64,000 nucleotides of DNA from an uncultured Candidatus Melainabacteria bacterium (GTDB taxonomy: Bacteria > Cyanobacteriota > Vampirovibrionia > Gastranaerophilales > Gastranaerophilaceae), in NCBI GenBank assembly GCA_934718275.1, contig CAKUZD010000004.1, positions 1-64,000 on the forward strand, in the 5' to 3' direction. Every line of letters begins with the position of its first letter. The stretch's first letter is position 1. Shown here in pieces: positions 18,569 to 25,908 of this stretch. The notes beneath the pieces were generated by a model. That model did not search any database, was not told the DNA's origin, and was given only the letters and a program-made list of their open reading frames with translations. The position numbers and the translations under genes were made by a program.

Positions 18569-18638
18569 AGGCAGAGCTGAAATATCACGTGGTTGGTGTG
18601 AAATGTTTGGTAGATTCTTCGCTTTGCTCAGAATGATG
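18569..18638 (+). repeat. Dispersed repeat copy A
   Basis: About 70 bases that resemble 32767-32834 along their length (roughly two thirds identical by eye), both ending in a TTCGCT..GCTCAGAATGA core. The same core, in shorter form, occurs elsewhere in the window. Confidence 0.6.
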
Positions 18639-18655
18639 ATAATTAATAATAAAAA

Positions 18656-18680
18656 GCCGACAATAGTGAGCTTTGTCGGC
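18656..18680 (-). terminator. Terminator of the outer-membrane factor gene
   Basis: On the minus strand the stem GCCGACAA/TTGTCGGC (8 bp) with a 9-base loop is followed by TTTTTATTATT, 51 bases beyond the stop of the gene at 18731. Confidence 0.85.
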
Positions 18681-18730
18681 GTATTACTTTAAAATATTTA
18701 AAGTAAAGAGGTGATGATTATATGTGATTT

Positions 18731-20143
18731 TTAGTTTACATAGTCATAAGGTTTACTTCCTGTGGCTTTATATAAACTGATTGCATCAGTCATGCATTCA
18801 ATTTTTTGTTGAGCAACAAGTTTTTCAATTGTTAATAAATTTTCTTTATATTGAATTAAGTCAAGTTTAGAAATTGTTCCCTGATTAAATTTCTTTTCAT
18901 TATATTTATAGTCAGATTTTTCTAAGTTATATTGTTTTGTTGTTTGTGCCATTTTGTCTTTATCTAATCTTGATGCTACCAATGCATCATTTACTTCCTG
19001 AATAGCGGTTAAGTTTGTTTTGTAGTAGTCTTGCAAGATTCTTTCATAAGTTTCTTTTTTTAGTCTTAAGTTTGCAATTAATGAACCACCTTGGAATAAC
19101 GGAGTCATTAAACCGCCACCGAAACCAAGGAGCATGTTTTTGGTTGTGAACAAACTACCTATATCATTAGCATTAAACAAAGCACCACCAAGAATGTTTA
19201 TAGATGGTAAAAATTCTTTTTTTGCTATTTTTACGTCAAGTCCGGCTTTTTCAACCATTAATTCTGCTCTCATATAGTCCGGTCTTTGTGTGATAATTTC
19301 GGATGGTATTTGGGATGGAATTGCCAATTGATAATTCATGCTATCAAGAGAATTTCTTTTAATTGTATTTGCATTTTCCGGACTTTCGCCAATAAGAACG
19401 CAAAATTGGTGTAGCATTTTTTCTCTGTTTTTCTTTAATTCAATTAAGTCTGTTTGACCTTGAACCAATGCTTTGTTTGCTTTTATTGTGTCGGATGTTG
19501 ATGTTAAACCTTCTTTGTTTCTTGCAAGCATAAGGTTGTAAATTTCTTGTCTTATTTTAACGATTTCTTCTTGAAGTGAAATCATTTTATCAAGGTTTAC
19601 AATGTTAAAATAAGTTGAACCAACGGCAGAAGCTACGGAAATATATGCTGCTCGTTCATCAAGTTTTGAACCTTCATACAATTTTTTCACAGCTTTTGTT
19701 TTGTTATGATTTTTTAAGAAAATATCGGCTTCATATTGAACAATTACCGGCAAACCAAATGCAGCTTGTGTTTTTGTTGAGCCTGGGGCTTTAAATACTC
19801 CCGGGCCAACTCCTGCAACGGCAGAAGGTAATTCATTTGCAAATTGAAGTTTTACATTTTGGTAATATTCTTCAACATTTATTGTTGCCATTTTAAGGTC
19901 GTAATTATTAACAATAGCCTTTTCTATATAACTATTTAATAAATCATCATTAAAATTTCCCCACCAATTCATATTTACATAAGCAAATTTGTAGTCATCA
20001 GATTGTTGGTTCTTTTTGTTTTTAGTAACCATGCTTTTAAATTGTTTTGGGGTTGTTGTACTTTTTTCGGTTACTGCAAGTGCAGGCATGATTGTCATGC
20101 TTAACATACTTGCTAATAATGCTGTTGTTATAATCTTTTTCAT
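18731..20143 (-). CDS. TolC/NodT-like outer-membrane efflux factor
   Basis: The outer-membrane channel of a tripartite exporter. The 470-residue protein has a signal peptide (Ala-x-Ala near residue 23, no lipobox cysteine) and two TolC-type repeats. The long alpha-helical hairpins are visible as the heptad-like stretch around residues 160-245 and again around 370-450. The signature IPSEIITQRPDYMRAELMVEKAG region lies near 280. AAGGAT precedes the ATG. It is transcribed away from marR-emrA-emrB, whose products supply the regulator, membrane-fusion protein and inner-membrane pump. This makes a complete drug-efflux set. Confidence 0.9.
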   Translation of the reverse strand: MKKIITTALLASMLSMTIMPALAVTEKSTTTPKQFKSMVTKNKKNQQSDDYKFAYVNMNWWGNFNDDLLNSYIEKAIVNNYDLKMATINVEEYYQNVKLQFANELPSAVAGVGPGVFKAPGSTKTQAAFGLPVIVQYEADIFLKNHNKTKAVKKLYEGSKLDERAAYISVASAVGSTYFNIVNLDKMISLQEEIVKIRQEIYNLMLARNKEGLTSTSDTIKANKALVQGQTDLIELKKNREKMLHQFCVLIGESPENANTIKRNSLDSMNYQLAIPSQIPSEIITQRPDYMRAELMVEKAGLDVKIAKKEFLPSINILGGALFNANDIGSLFTTKNMLLGFGGGLMTPLFQGGSLIANLRLKKETYERILQDYYKTNLTAIQEVNDALVASRLDKDKMAQTTKQYNLEKSDYKYNEKKFNQGTISKLDLIQYKENLLTIEKLVAQQKIECMTDAISLYKATGSKPYDYVN

Positions 20144-20201
20144 TTAATTTTTATCCTTATTAATTTCTTTTAAAAAATCTACTTGCATTTTTAATAATCC
20201 T

Positions 20202-20248
20202 ATGTTAGCATAATATTGTTGTAAATGCAACATATTTTTTTTACAACA
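20202..20248 (-). promoter_or_regulatory. Promoter of outer-membrane factor gene with overlapping palindromic operator
   Basis: On the minus strand TTGCAT (20225-20230) and TAACAT (20202-20207) are exactly 17 bases apart. The inverted repeat TGTTG-N6-CAACA (20217-20232) covers the -35. TTACAACA at 20241-20248 is the exact reverse complement of TGTTGTAA at 20217-20224, giving a second half-site. A MarR-type repressor encoded 45 bases to the right would be the natural ligand. That pairing is inference. Confidence 0.65.
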
Positions 20249-20292
20249 TAAATTGAAATAATAAAACAAATTTGAAAAATAAAGGAAAACTC

Positions 20293-20757
20293 GTGTCAGA
20301 TTGCATTGGACATTACACAGACAGTATACATTATGAGCTTGAACAAACATCAAGATTGATGAAAATGTTAACAAATCAATTGTTTAATAAGCTTGATATT
20401 AGTATTTCATTAGACGAATATATTGCACTTGATACTGTTTCTGTTAATGCAGGAATTTGTCAAAGAGATTTAGCAAAACTTATTCTGAAAGATAGAGCAA
20501 ATACCGGTAGAATTTTAAATGAATTGGAACAAAAGGGATTTATTACACGATTTATTGATACCAAAAAGAACAGATTGGTTAAGAAGCTTGGAATTACGGA
20601 AAATGGCTTAAAAGAACTTAATGAAGTCAATGTTAAAATAAAAGCATACCTGAGTGGAGTTACCAAAAAACTACCGCCGGAGGATGTTGACAAAGTTAGA
20701 GATATTTTGAGGGCTTTTAGGTTAGAATTAGAAAAAATTGTAGAAACTAATATATAA
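20293..20757 (+). CDS. MarR-family transcriptional regulator
   Basis: A 154-residue winged-helix regulator. The MarR domain spans roughly residues 25-130, with the recognition helix in CQRDLAKLILKDRANTGRILNELEQKGFI and the wing in DTKKNRLVKKLGITENG. I choose GTG 20293, which has an AAAGGAAAA Shine-Dalgarno; the longer frame uses a TTG at 20272 with none. It heads the emrA-emrB operon and is divergent from the outer-membrane factor gene. A palindrome in the shared 149-base spacer is a likely operator. The ligand is unknown. Confidence 0.88.
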   Translation: MSDCIGHYTDSIHYELEQTSRLMKMLTNQLFNKLDISISLDEYIALDTVSVNAGICQRDLAKLILKDRANTGRILNELEQKGFITRFIDTKKNRLVKKLGITENGLKELNEVNVKIKAYLSGVTKKLPPEDVDKVRDILRAFRLELEKIVETNI

Positions 20758-20785
20758 TTTATACAGAAAAAATAAAGAGGTAAGA

Positions 20786-21793
20786 ATGGAAGAACAGAAT
20801 AAGAATGTTGAAGAAAATCAGCAAGAAGAAGTAAAAAATGAACATAAACCGTTTAAAAGGTTTATTTTAATTGGTGTAGGGTTAATAGTTGCGGCTGCAG
20901 CAGGTTATATAATACATGATTCTATGATTTATCAATCTACTGATGATGCTTATGTAGAAACTACAACAGTTCAGGTTGCTCCTCGTGTTAGTGGGCAAAT
21001 TATCGAATCTTACGTAACTGATAACCAAAAAGTAAAAGAAGGGGATTTAGTTGCAAAGATTGATCCTGCTGATTATGAGATTGCACTTGCACAAGCAGAA
21101 GCAAAATATGAAAAAACTTTACTAAACCAAAAAAATGCAAAAGCAAACTTCAAAGCTATGCAGACCAATATTGATGTTGCTAAAAAAGATTTAGACAGAT
21201 ATAAAAACTTGTACGCTCAAGGTGCAGTTTCAAAGCAAACTCTTGATGCTGCTCAAGCAAAATATGAAACTGCTCAAGCTAATTTGACTCAATCAGAAGA
21301 AGCTTTGTTGTCACAAGGTGGAAATAAAGTTGCTGATGCTGATTTGAAAGAAATTAAAGCTCAGAGAGATAAAGCAAAATTAAATCTTTCTTATACAAAT
21401 ATATATGCACCGCAAACAGGTACAGTTTCTTCAAGAAAAGTTGAAAAAGGTATGTATGTTAATGTTGGAACACCTTTATTTGTAATTGTTCCTGAAAATG
21501 TTTGGGTTGTAGCAAATTATAAAGAAAATCAATTACGTAATATGAAGGTTGGTCAGGAAGTTGATATAAAAATTGATACATATCCTGATCACGTATTCAA
21601 AGGTAAAATTGATAGTATTCAAAGGGCATCAGGTGCTAAATCAAGTTTGTTCCCACCTGAAAATGCAGTTGGTTCTTTCGTAAAAATTGTACAAAGAATT
21701 CCTGTAAAAATTGTATTTACTGAAAAAATAGATACAAATAAATATAACATCGTTCCGGGTATGTCAGTTGTACCAAAAGTTAAAGTAAAATAG
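20786..21793 (+). CDS. emrA: EmrA/HlyD-type membrane fusion protein
   Basis: The periplasmic adaptor of a major-facilitator efflux pump. The 335-residue product has one N-terminal membrane anchor (about residues 27-45) and the EmrA hallmark YQSTDDAYVETT. A biotinyl-lipoyl-like half-motif lies near VSGQIIESYVTDNQKVKEGDLVAKID, followed by a coiled-coil hairpin (about residues 95-195) and a second lipoyl half with GTVSSRKVEKGMYVNVG. AGAGGT precedes the ATG, 28 bases after marR. It should bridge EmrB to the outer-membrane factor encoded divergently. Confidence 0.92.
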   Translation: MEEQNKNVEENQQEEVKNEHKPFKRFILIGVGLIVAAAAGYIIHDSMIYQSTDDAYVETTTVQVAPRVSGQIIESYVTDNQKVKEGDLVAKIDPADYEIALAQAEAKYEKTLLNQKNAKANFKAMQTNIDVAKKDLDRYKNLYAQGAVSKQTLDAAQAKYETAQANLTQSEEALLSQGGNKVADADLKEIKAQRDKAKLNLSYTNIYAPQTGTVSSRKVEKGMYVNVGTPLFVIVPENVWVVANYKENQLRNMKVGQEVDIKIDTYPDHVFKGKIDSIQRASGAKSSLFPPENAVGSFVKIVQRIPVKIVFTEKIDTNKYNIVPGMSVVPKVKVK

Positions 21794-21803
21794 TATTTTA
21801 GCG

Positions 21804-21903
21804 AAAAGTGAGACGTGAAAAGAGAGAAGTTCATATAAGTGTTAACGCATAAAAGTTATTATTGAGCGTAGCGAACGAAAAGGTATTTTCACGTCTTACT
21901 TTT
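21804..21903. repeat. 100-bp element with 18-bp terminal inverted repeats
   Basis: Positions 21804-21821 and 21886-21903 are inverted repeats matching 17 of 18 bases (AAAAGTGAGACGTGAAAA type). The interior carries the dispersed GAGCGTAGCGAACG core (21864-21877). A related TTTTCACGT..TCACTTTTCAC sequence occurs at 33039-33065. The element lies between emrA and emrB and could fold into a long hairpin in their shared mRNA. Confidence 0.75.
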
Positions 21904-21930
21904 CATTTTATATAAAAGGATTTACAAAAA

Positions 21931-23487
21931 ATGTCAGAAACAATAGAACAGACACAAGAATGGGTTCCTAAGAACAACCCATGGTTTATAATTATGCCGG
22001 TAATGGTTGCAACGTTTATGTATGCATTGGATGAAACTGTCGCAAACGTAGCTTTGCCGCATATTGCAGGAACTTTTTCCGTTAGTTCGCAAGAATCTAT
22101 TTGGGTTTTAACAAGTTACTTGATGGCAAGCAGTATTGTTATCCCTATGATTGATTTTTTGTGTAAGCTTATGGGTAGAAAAAATTTCTTTATGCTTGGT
22201 GTGTTTGTATTTACTATTGCATCCTTTTTGTGCGGGATAGCAAATTCTATTGTTATGATTGTTATTGCAAGGGCTTTACAGGGTTTTGGCGGTGGTTGTC
22301 TAATGCCTATGGCTCAAGCTGTTTGTATGGAAAGTTTTAAAGGTGAGGCTAGAAACAGGGCTATGGCTGTTTTTGGGCTTGTTGTAATTATTGCGCCTAT
22401 TATTGGGCCGGTTATGGGTGGATATATTACGGAAAACTGGTCTTGGCCGTACATTTTCTTTATAAATGTACCTGTTGGTTTTGCTTGTATTGCTATGGCA
22501 AAAAGATTTTTGGAAGATCCTCCTTATGCTTCTAAACAGAAAAATATAAAACTTGATAAAATGGGCTTTTTATGGCTTTGTATATGGCTAATTCCGTTGC
22601 AAATAGTGTTTGATAAAGGTAATGATGCAGATTGGTTTAATGCACCATGGGTATGTTGGTTCAGTTTGGTTGCAGTTACAGGTTGCGTATTATTTTTTAT
22701 TTCTCAGATTCGAGACAAATATCCGATTGTACAGCTTAATGTTTTGAAAGATTCTAATTATTTATTCGGAACTTGTATGCTAGTTTTGATAAATGCGGTA
22801 ATGTTAGGTTCTTTGGCGATGTTACCACAAATGTTGCAAGGAATGCTCGGATATGATTCTTTTTTAAGTGGACTTGCTATTATGCCGAGAGGTTTAGGTT
22901 CTTTAACTGCTTTATTAATCTTCGGAACATTGGGCGGTAGACTTAAATATAGAACTTATGGACTTGTTGGATTATTCTGCCTTGGTTTAGGCGGATGGAT
23001 GTTAGGTGGTTTGAATTTGCAAATCAACCCTATGAATATTGCAATTCCTAATATGATATTTGGTATTGGTTTAGTATTTTCATTTATGCCAATTACAACT
23101 TTATCTTGTATTACGCTTAGGAACGACCAAATGACAAATGCGTCAGGACTTCAAAATTTATTGAAAACAATTGGTGGTGCGATAGGTACTTCTCTTGTTG
23201 CAACAATGATTTCAAGATTTTCACAAGTTCACCAAAACGGACTTGTTAAGTATGCAACAGAATTAAATCCTCAATTTTCAGACAGATTAAGTACGTATGC
23301 AGGAGCTTTTATAAACCAAGCCGGAGATATGCTAAATTCAACATACATGGCAGCTAAATTGCTTTATAATCAATTAATACAACAATCAGTTTTATGTGCG
23401 TATATGACAACATTCAAAGTTTTTGCAATTTGTTGTTTTGTATTGATACCTTTTATGTTTTTATTAAAAGGGGAAAAGAAAGCATAA
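21931..23487 (+). CDS. emrB: EmrB/QacA-type drug transporter (14-TMS MFS)
   Basis: A proton-driven inner-membrane multidrug exporter of the DHA2 family. The 518-residue protein has about 14 hydrophobic segments. It carries the motif ALDETVANVALPHIAG in helix 1, motif A (CKLMGRKNFFMLG) in the first loop and motif C (GLVVIIAPIIGPVMGGYI) in helix 5. It follows emrA by 137 bases. The gap holds the 100-bp inverted-repeat element, which might reduce or modulate readthrough. The Shine-Dalgarno AAAGGA lies 12 bases before the ATG. Together with EmrA and the TolC-like channel it forms a full envelope-spanning pump. Confidence 0.93.
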   Translation: MSETIEQTQEWVPKNNPWFIIMPVMVATFMYALDETVANVALPHIAGTFSVSSQESIWVLTSYLMASSIVIPMIDFLCKLMGRKNFFMLGVFVFTIASFLCGIANSIVMIVIARALQGFGGGCLMPMAQAVCMESFKGEARNRAMAVFGLVVIIAPIIGPVMGGYITENWSWPYIFFINVPVGFACIAMAKRFLEDPPYASKQKNIKLDKMGFLWLCIWLIPLQIVFDKGNDADWFNAPWVCWFSLVAVTGCVLFFISQIRDKYPIVQLNVLKDSNYLFGTCMLVLINAVMLGSLAMLPQMLQGMLGYDSFLSGLAIMPRGLGSLTALLIFGTLGGRLKYRTYGLVGLFCLGLGGWMLGGLNLQINPMNIAIPNMIFGIGLVFSFMPITTLSCITLRNDQMTNASGLQNLLKTIGGAIGTSLVATMISRFSQVHQNGLVKYATELNPQFSDRLSTYAGAFINQAGDMLNSTYMAAKLLYNQLIQQSVLCAYMTTFKVFAICCFVLIPFMFLLKGEKKA

Positions 23488-23520
23488 TATATATGGAATT
23501 CTTATTAAAAAACTTTTGTA

Positions 23521-24357
23521 TTAACCTCTTTTCCCGAGAATTACTCTGTCAATGCCGGCAAGGTCTTTTATAATTTCAATATTTGAAAAACCATTTTGTT
23601 CCATTATTTGTTTTACAAATGTTGACTGATTTATTCCAAGTTCAAATAGCAGGTATCCACCGTTATTGAGTATTTTTGGGGCATTAGCCGTAATTTTTTC
23701 ATAGAATTCTAATCCTTTTTCGTCTTTCGTATAAAGAGCTAATTCCGGATCAAATTTGACTTCTGTTTGAATTTTTTCTTTTTCTGATGGAGGAATATAA
23801 GGTGGATTTGAAATAATGATATCAAAGCTTTCTCCTGATTTAACGTTAGAAAAAATATCTGATTTTCTAAAAATTGCTTTATTAAAGAGATTTAATCTTG
23901 AAGCGTTGTCAAGTGCTGTATTCAAAGCATCGGAAGATATATCAAGTCCGATTATTTGACAATCAGTATACTTTGCAACCATACAAGCAATACATCCTGA
24001 GCCTGTTCCTACATCAAGGGCCATTTTAAATTTATTTTGATTGATTATTTCTATAGCTTTTCTTACAAGAAGTTCTGTTTCATCTCTGGGAATGAGTACA
24101 GAAGGGTTTACGATAAACGTTTCGCCCATAAAATTTGCAAATCCGATTATATGTTGAATTGGCTGATGTGTCTTTGCACGAATTTCTGCCTTTTCTTTTA
24201 CAAGTTTTAATTTTTCTTGTGTCAGCTTGTTTCCCATAATAATATCTTTTGCACCATAATTTGCAAAATGTTCTAAAAGCATCTTTACTTCTACACTTGC
24301 TTCATTTGGTTCAATTCCGCTATCAGTCAATATTTTCAAAATCTCTTGAATATTCAT
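23521..24357 (-). CDS. prmC: Peptide chain release factor glutamine methyltransferase
   Basis: Methylates the GGQ glutamine of release factors using S-adenosylmethionine. At 278 residues it has the family length. It has a helical N-terminal substrate-binding domain (1-85), the SAM loop ALDVGTGSGCIA near residue 118, and the diagnostic ISNPPYIPPSE motif near residue 185. The start overlaps the end of the upstream gene by 35 bases, so translation is probably coupled. prfA, its usual partner, is not next to it. Confidence 0.95.
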   Translation of the reverse strand: MNIQEILKILTDSGIEPNEASVEVKMLLEHFANYGAKDIIMGNKLTQEKLKLVKEKAEIRAKTHQPIQHIIGFANFMGETFIVNPSVLIPRDETELLVRKAIEIINQNKFKMALDVGTGSGCIACMVAKYTDCQIIGLDISSDALNTALDNASRLNLFNKAIFRKSDIFSNVKSGESFDIIISNPPYIPPSEKEKIQTEVKFDPELALYTKDEKGLEFYEKITANAPKILNNGGYLLFELGINQSTFVKQIMEQNGFSNIEIIKDLAGIDRVILGKRG

Positions 24358-24823
24358 TTATAATCCTGTCTATTTCGTCTCGTGCTTGTAGTTTTGAGGT
24401 TAGTTCCTGTTTTTCTAAATTGTATTTTTTGCATAATCTGTCATAGTAGTACAATTGTTTTTTAGTTGGTGTTTCTTTTGACATTTTTACTTCTCGTAAA
24501 AAAGCGCGTTTTTTCTTTTCATACTCCTTTTGTGCTTGAATTATCGGTTCTTGTTTTTTTTTGTAGTCATAATATTTTCGACATTCTTTTAACAAAAGTT
24601 TTGTATCTTGTAAAAATTTTTCATCATCAAGATAATCTTGTAAAAATTCGAAGTGTGGATTGTTTATTTCAAAATAATATTTTTCATCTTCTAAAAATTT
24701 GTTCAAAACATCTTCTACAGAAAGTTCCGGTGATTTTTTTACTAAGGCACGCAAAAAATTACACAGAGCAGATTTCTGATTTTTGGTCATGTCCAAGTAA
24801 ATTTGATTTTTAATTTGATACAT
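24323..24823 (-). CDS. Charged helical hypothetical protein overlapping prmC
   Basis: A 166-residue, lysine- and glutamate-rich helical protein of no named family that I can recognise. The C-terminal 45 residues (TPTKKQLYYYDRLCKKYNL, then a segment ending LQARDEIDRIINE) resemble the short T-x-K-Q-hydrophobic, two-helix tail found at the ends of many phage and DNA-metabolism proteins. Its last 35 bases overlap the start of prmC in another frame. No clear Shine-Dalgarno precedes the first ATG; an internal ATG at 24790 is an alternative. A role linked to prmC is not implied. Confidence 0.65.
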   Translation of the reverse strand: MYQIKNQIYLDMTKNQKSALCNFLRALVKKSPELSVEDVLNKFLEDEKYYFEINNPHFEFLQDYLDDEKFLQDTKLLLKECRKYYDYKKKQEPIIQAQKEYEKKKRAFLREVKMSKETPTKKQLYYYDRLCKKYNLEKQELTSKLQARDEIDRIINEYSRDFENID

Positions 24824-24883
24824 ACCGGTTATGGTAGTAAAAAAAAGAGTTTAAGTAAAGCATTATCAAAAATATAGAAGAAT

Positions 24884-25048
24884 TTATTTTCTAAATAAGT
24901 CTTTCACGTTAAATTTGCCAAGGTTTTCTTTATGGAATTCGAGAAATTTTTTAGCAATAGGATTTGTTTGATGAGAAACCTTTTTTTCAATTGTTTTTTC
25001 ATCCGATTTGGTCTTATTTTCAATTACAATAAATTCTTTTTTGTCCAT
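24884..25048 (-). CDS. 54-residue small basic protein
   Basis: A short frame of 54 codons plus stop, starting ATG at 25046-25048. The product is polar and lysine-rich, with an SHQTNPIAKKFLEFHKENL segment and a basic KDLFRK end. On the minus strand AGAGG lies 14 bases before the ATG. A TATAAT also ends 6 bases before it, the same arrangement as the leaderless genes elsewhere here. The amino-acid composition looks coding rather than random, but no homologue is recognised. It lies between bioD-like and the charged hypothetical gene on the same strand. Confidence 0.5.
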   Translation of the reverse strand: MDKKEFIVIENKTKSDEKTIEKKVSHQTNPIAKKFLEFHKENLGKFNVKDLFRK

Positions 25049-25138
25049 AAAATTATTATACCTCTATTTTAATAAAAAAGTTTGTAAATAAAAAATTGAC
25101 TAATTTTTATATAAAAAGTATATATTATTACGGTTTTG

Positions 25139-25852
25139 TTACATTTGAAGTTTAGCAATCCTGACTTGAAATATACCTTCAATATCCACTCCATTAAGGA
25201 TTTCACTTATTAAATCATTAGGGTTTATATTTTTGTCAAAAGCAGGAAGTATTCCAAGAATTTTTACTCCTGTATATTCTTCTATTATACGTGGCATTAA
25301 TTTTATGTTTACATCTTCGCAGTTTTGTGGGTAATTACTTAAAATTGCTCCTCTAATTTTAATTCCGGTCTCGTTGGCATGATTTATTGAAAGTATTATA
25401 TTATTTAATGAAGAATTTTGCGCAGAAACAACCATTAACAATGGTAAATCAAGACTTTTTATCATATCTTCTTCCAAAAAATTTTTGCTTAACGGAGACC
25501 CGAGTCCTGAAACTCCATCAACAATTAAGCATTCATTTACATCTTGTATATTTTGAAAGTCTTTTAAGATATTATTTCTTTCTATAATTATGTTTTCTGC
25601 TGCTGCCGCCAATAATGGAGAATTTTGCGCTTTTAAAAGATAAGAATTATATATTTTTAAATAAGGATCTGTATACTTTATAAATGCAATATCGGGGGAT
25701 TGCATAAAACCGTTAAGCATAACTGCTCCTGTTGCTACAGGCTTATAAATTCCGGTAGAGTATCCAAGGCAATTCATTGTAGCTCCCAAACCGGCAGTTA
25801 CAAAGATTTTATCGGAAGTTTCGTCTGTGCCTGTTACATACAAATCTAGCAT
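25139..25852 (-). CDS. Dethiobiotin synthetase-like protein with altered P-loop
   Basis: The 237-residue protein aligns by eye with BioD: GTDETSDKIFVTAGL at the P-loop position, then GIYKPVATG (the catalytic lysine region) and VDGVSGLGSPLS at the second nucleotide-binding loop. BioD closes dethiobiotin from DAPA and CO2 with ATP. Here the last glycine and the Thr of the P-loop are replaced (Asp14 and Ile16; Lys15 is kept), and the E-G-A-G-G loop is D-G-V-S-G. Activity is therefore doubtful. No other bio genes are adjacent. The start is leaderless by promoter position. It could be a diverged regulatory or non-catalytic relative. Confidence 0.7.
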   Translation of the reverse strand: MLDLYVTGTDETSDKIFVTAGLGATMNCLGYSTGIYKPVATGAVMLNGFMQSPDIAFIKYTDPYLKIYNSYLLKAQNSPLLAAAAENIIIERNNILKDFQNIQDVNECLIVDGVSGLGSPLSKNFLEEDMIKSLDLPLLMVVSAQNSSLNNIILSINHANETGIKIRGAILSNYPQNCEDVNIKLMPRIIEEYTGVKILGILPAFDKNINPNDLISEILNGVDIEGIFQVRIAKLQM

Positions 25853-25858
25853 AAGCTA

Positions 25859-25888
25859 ATACTAGCACGGGTTAAATAGGCTTGTAAA
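25859..25888 (-). promoter_or_regulatory. Promoter of the BioD-like gene (leaderless)
   Basis: On the minus strand TTTACA and TAGTAT are 18 bases apart, with a TGC extension before the -10. The -10 ends 6 bases before the ATG at 25852. Confidence 0.7.
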
Positions 25889-25908
25889 GAGAATTCAAGT
25901 TTGTATAA

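Larger units (their letters stand above)
18224..18730. other. 507-base intergenic region with repeat and terminator, no gene
   Basis: No credible gene is seen. Open frames here lack a ribosome site and have random composition. On the minus strand a hairpin (AAGTCT/AGACTT, near 18426-18448) is followed by eight T residues. A degenerate dispersed repeat (18569-18638) and the outer-membrane factor terminator (18656-18680) fill the right half. Confidence 0.6.
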
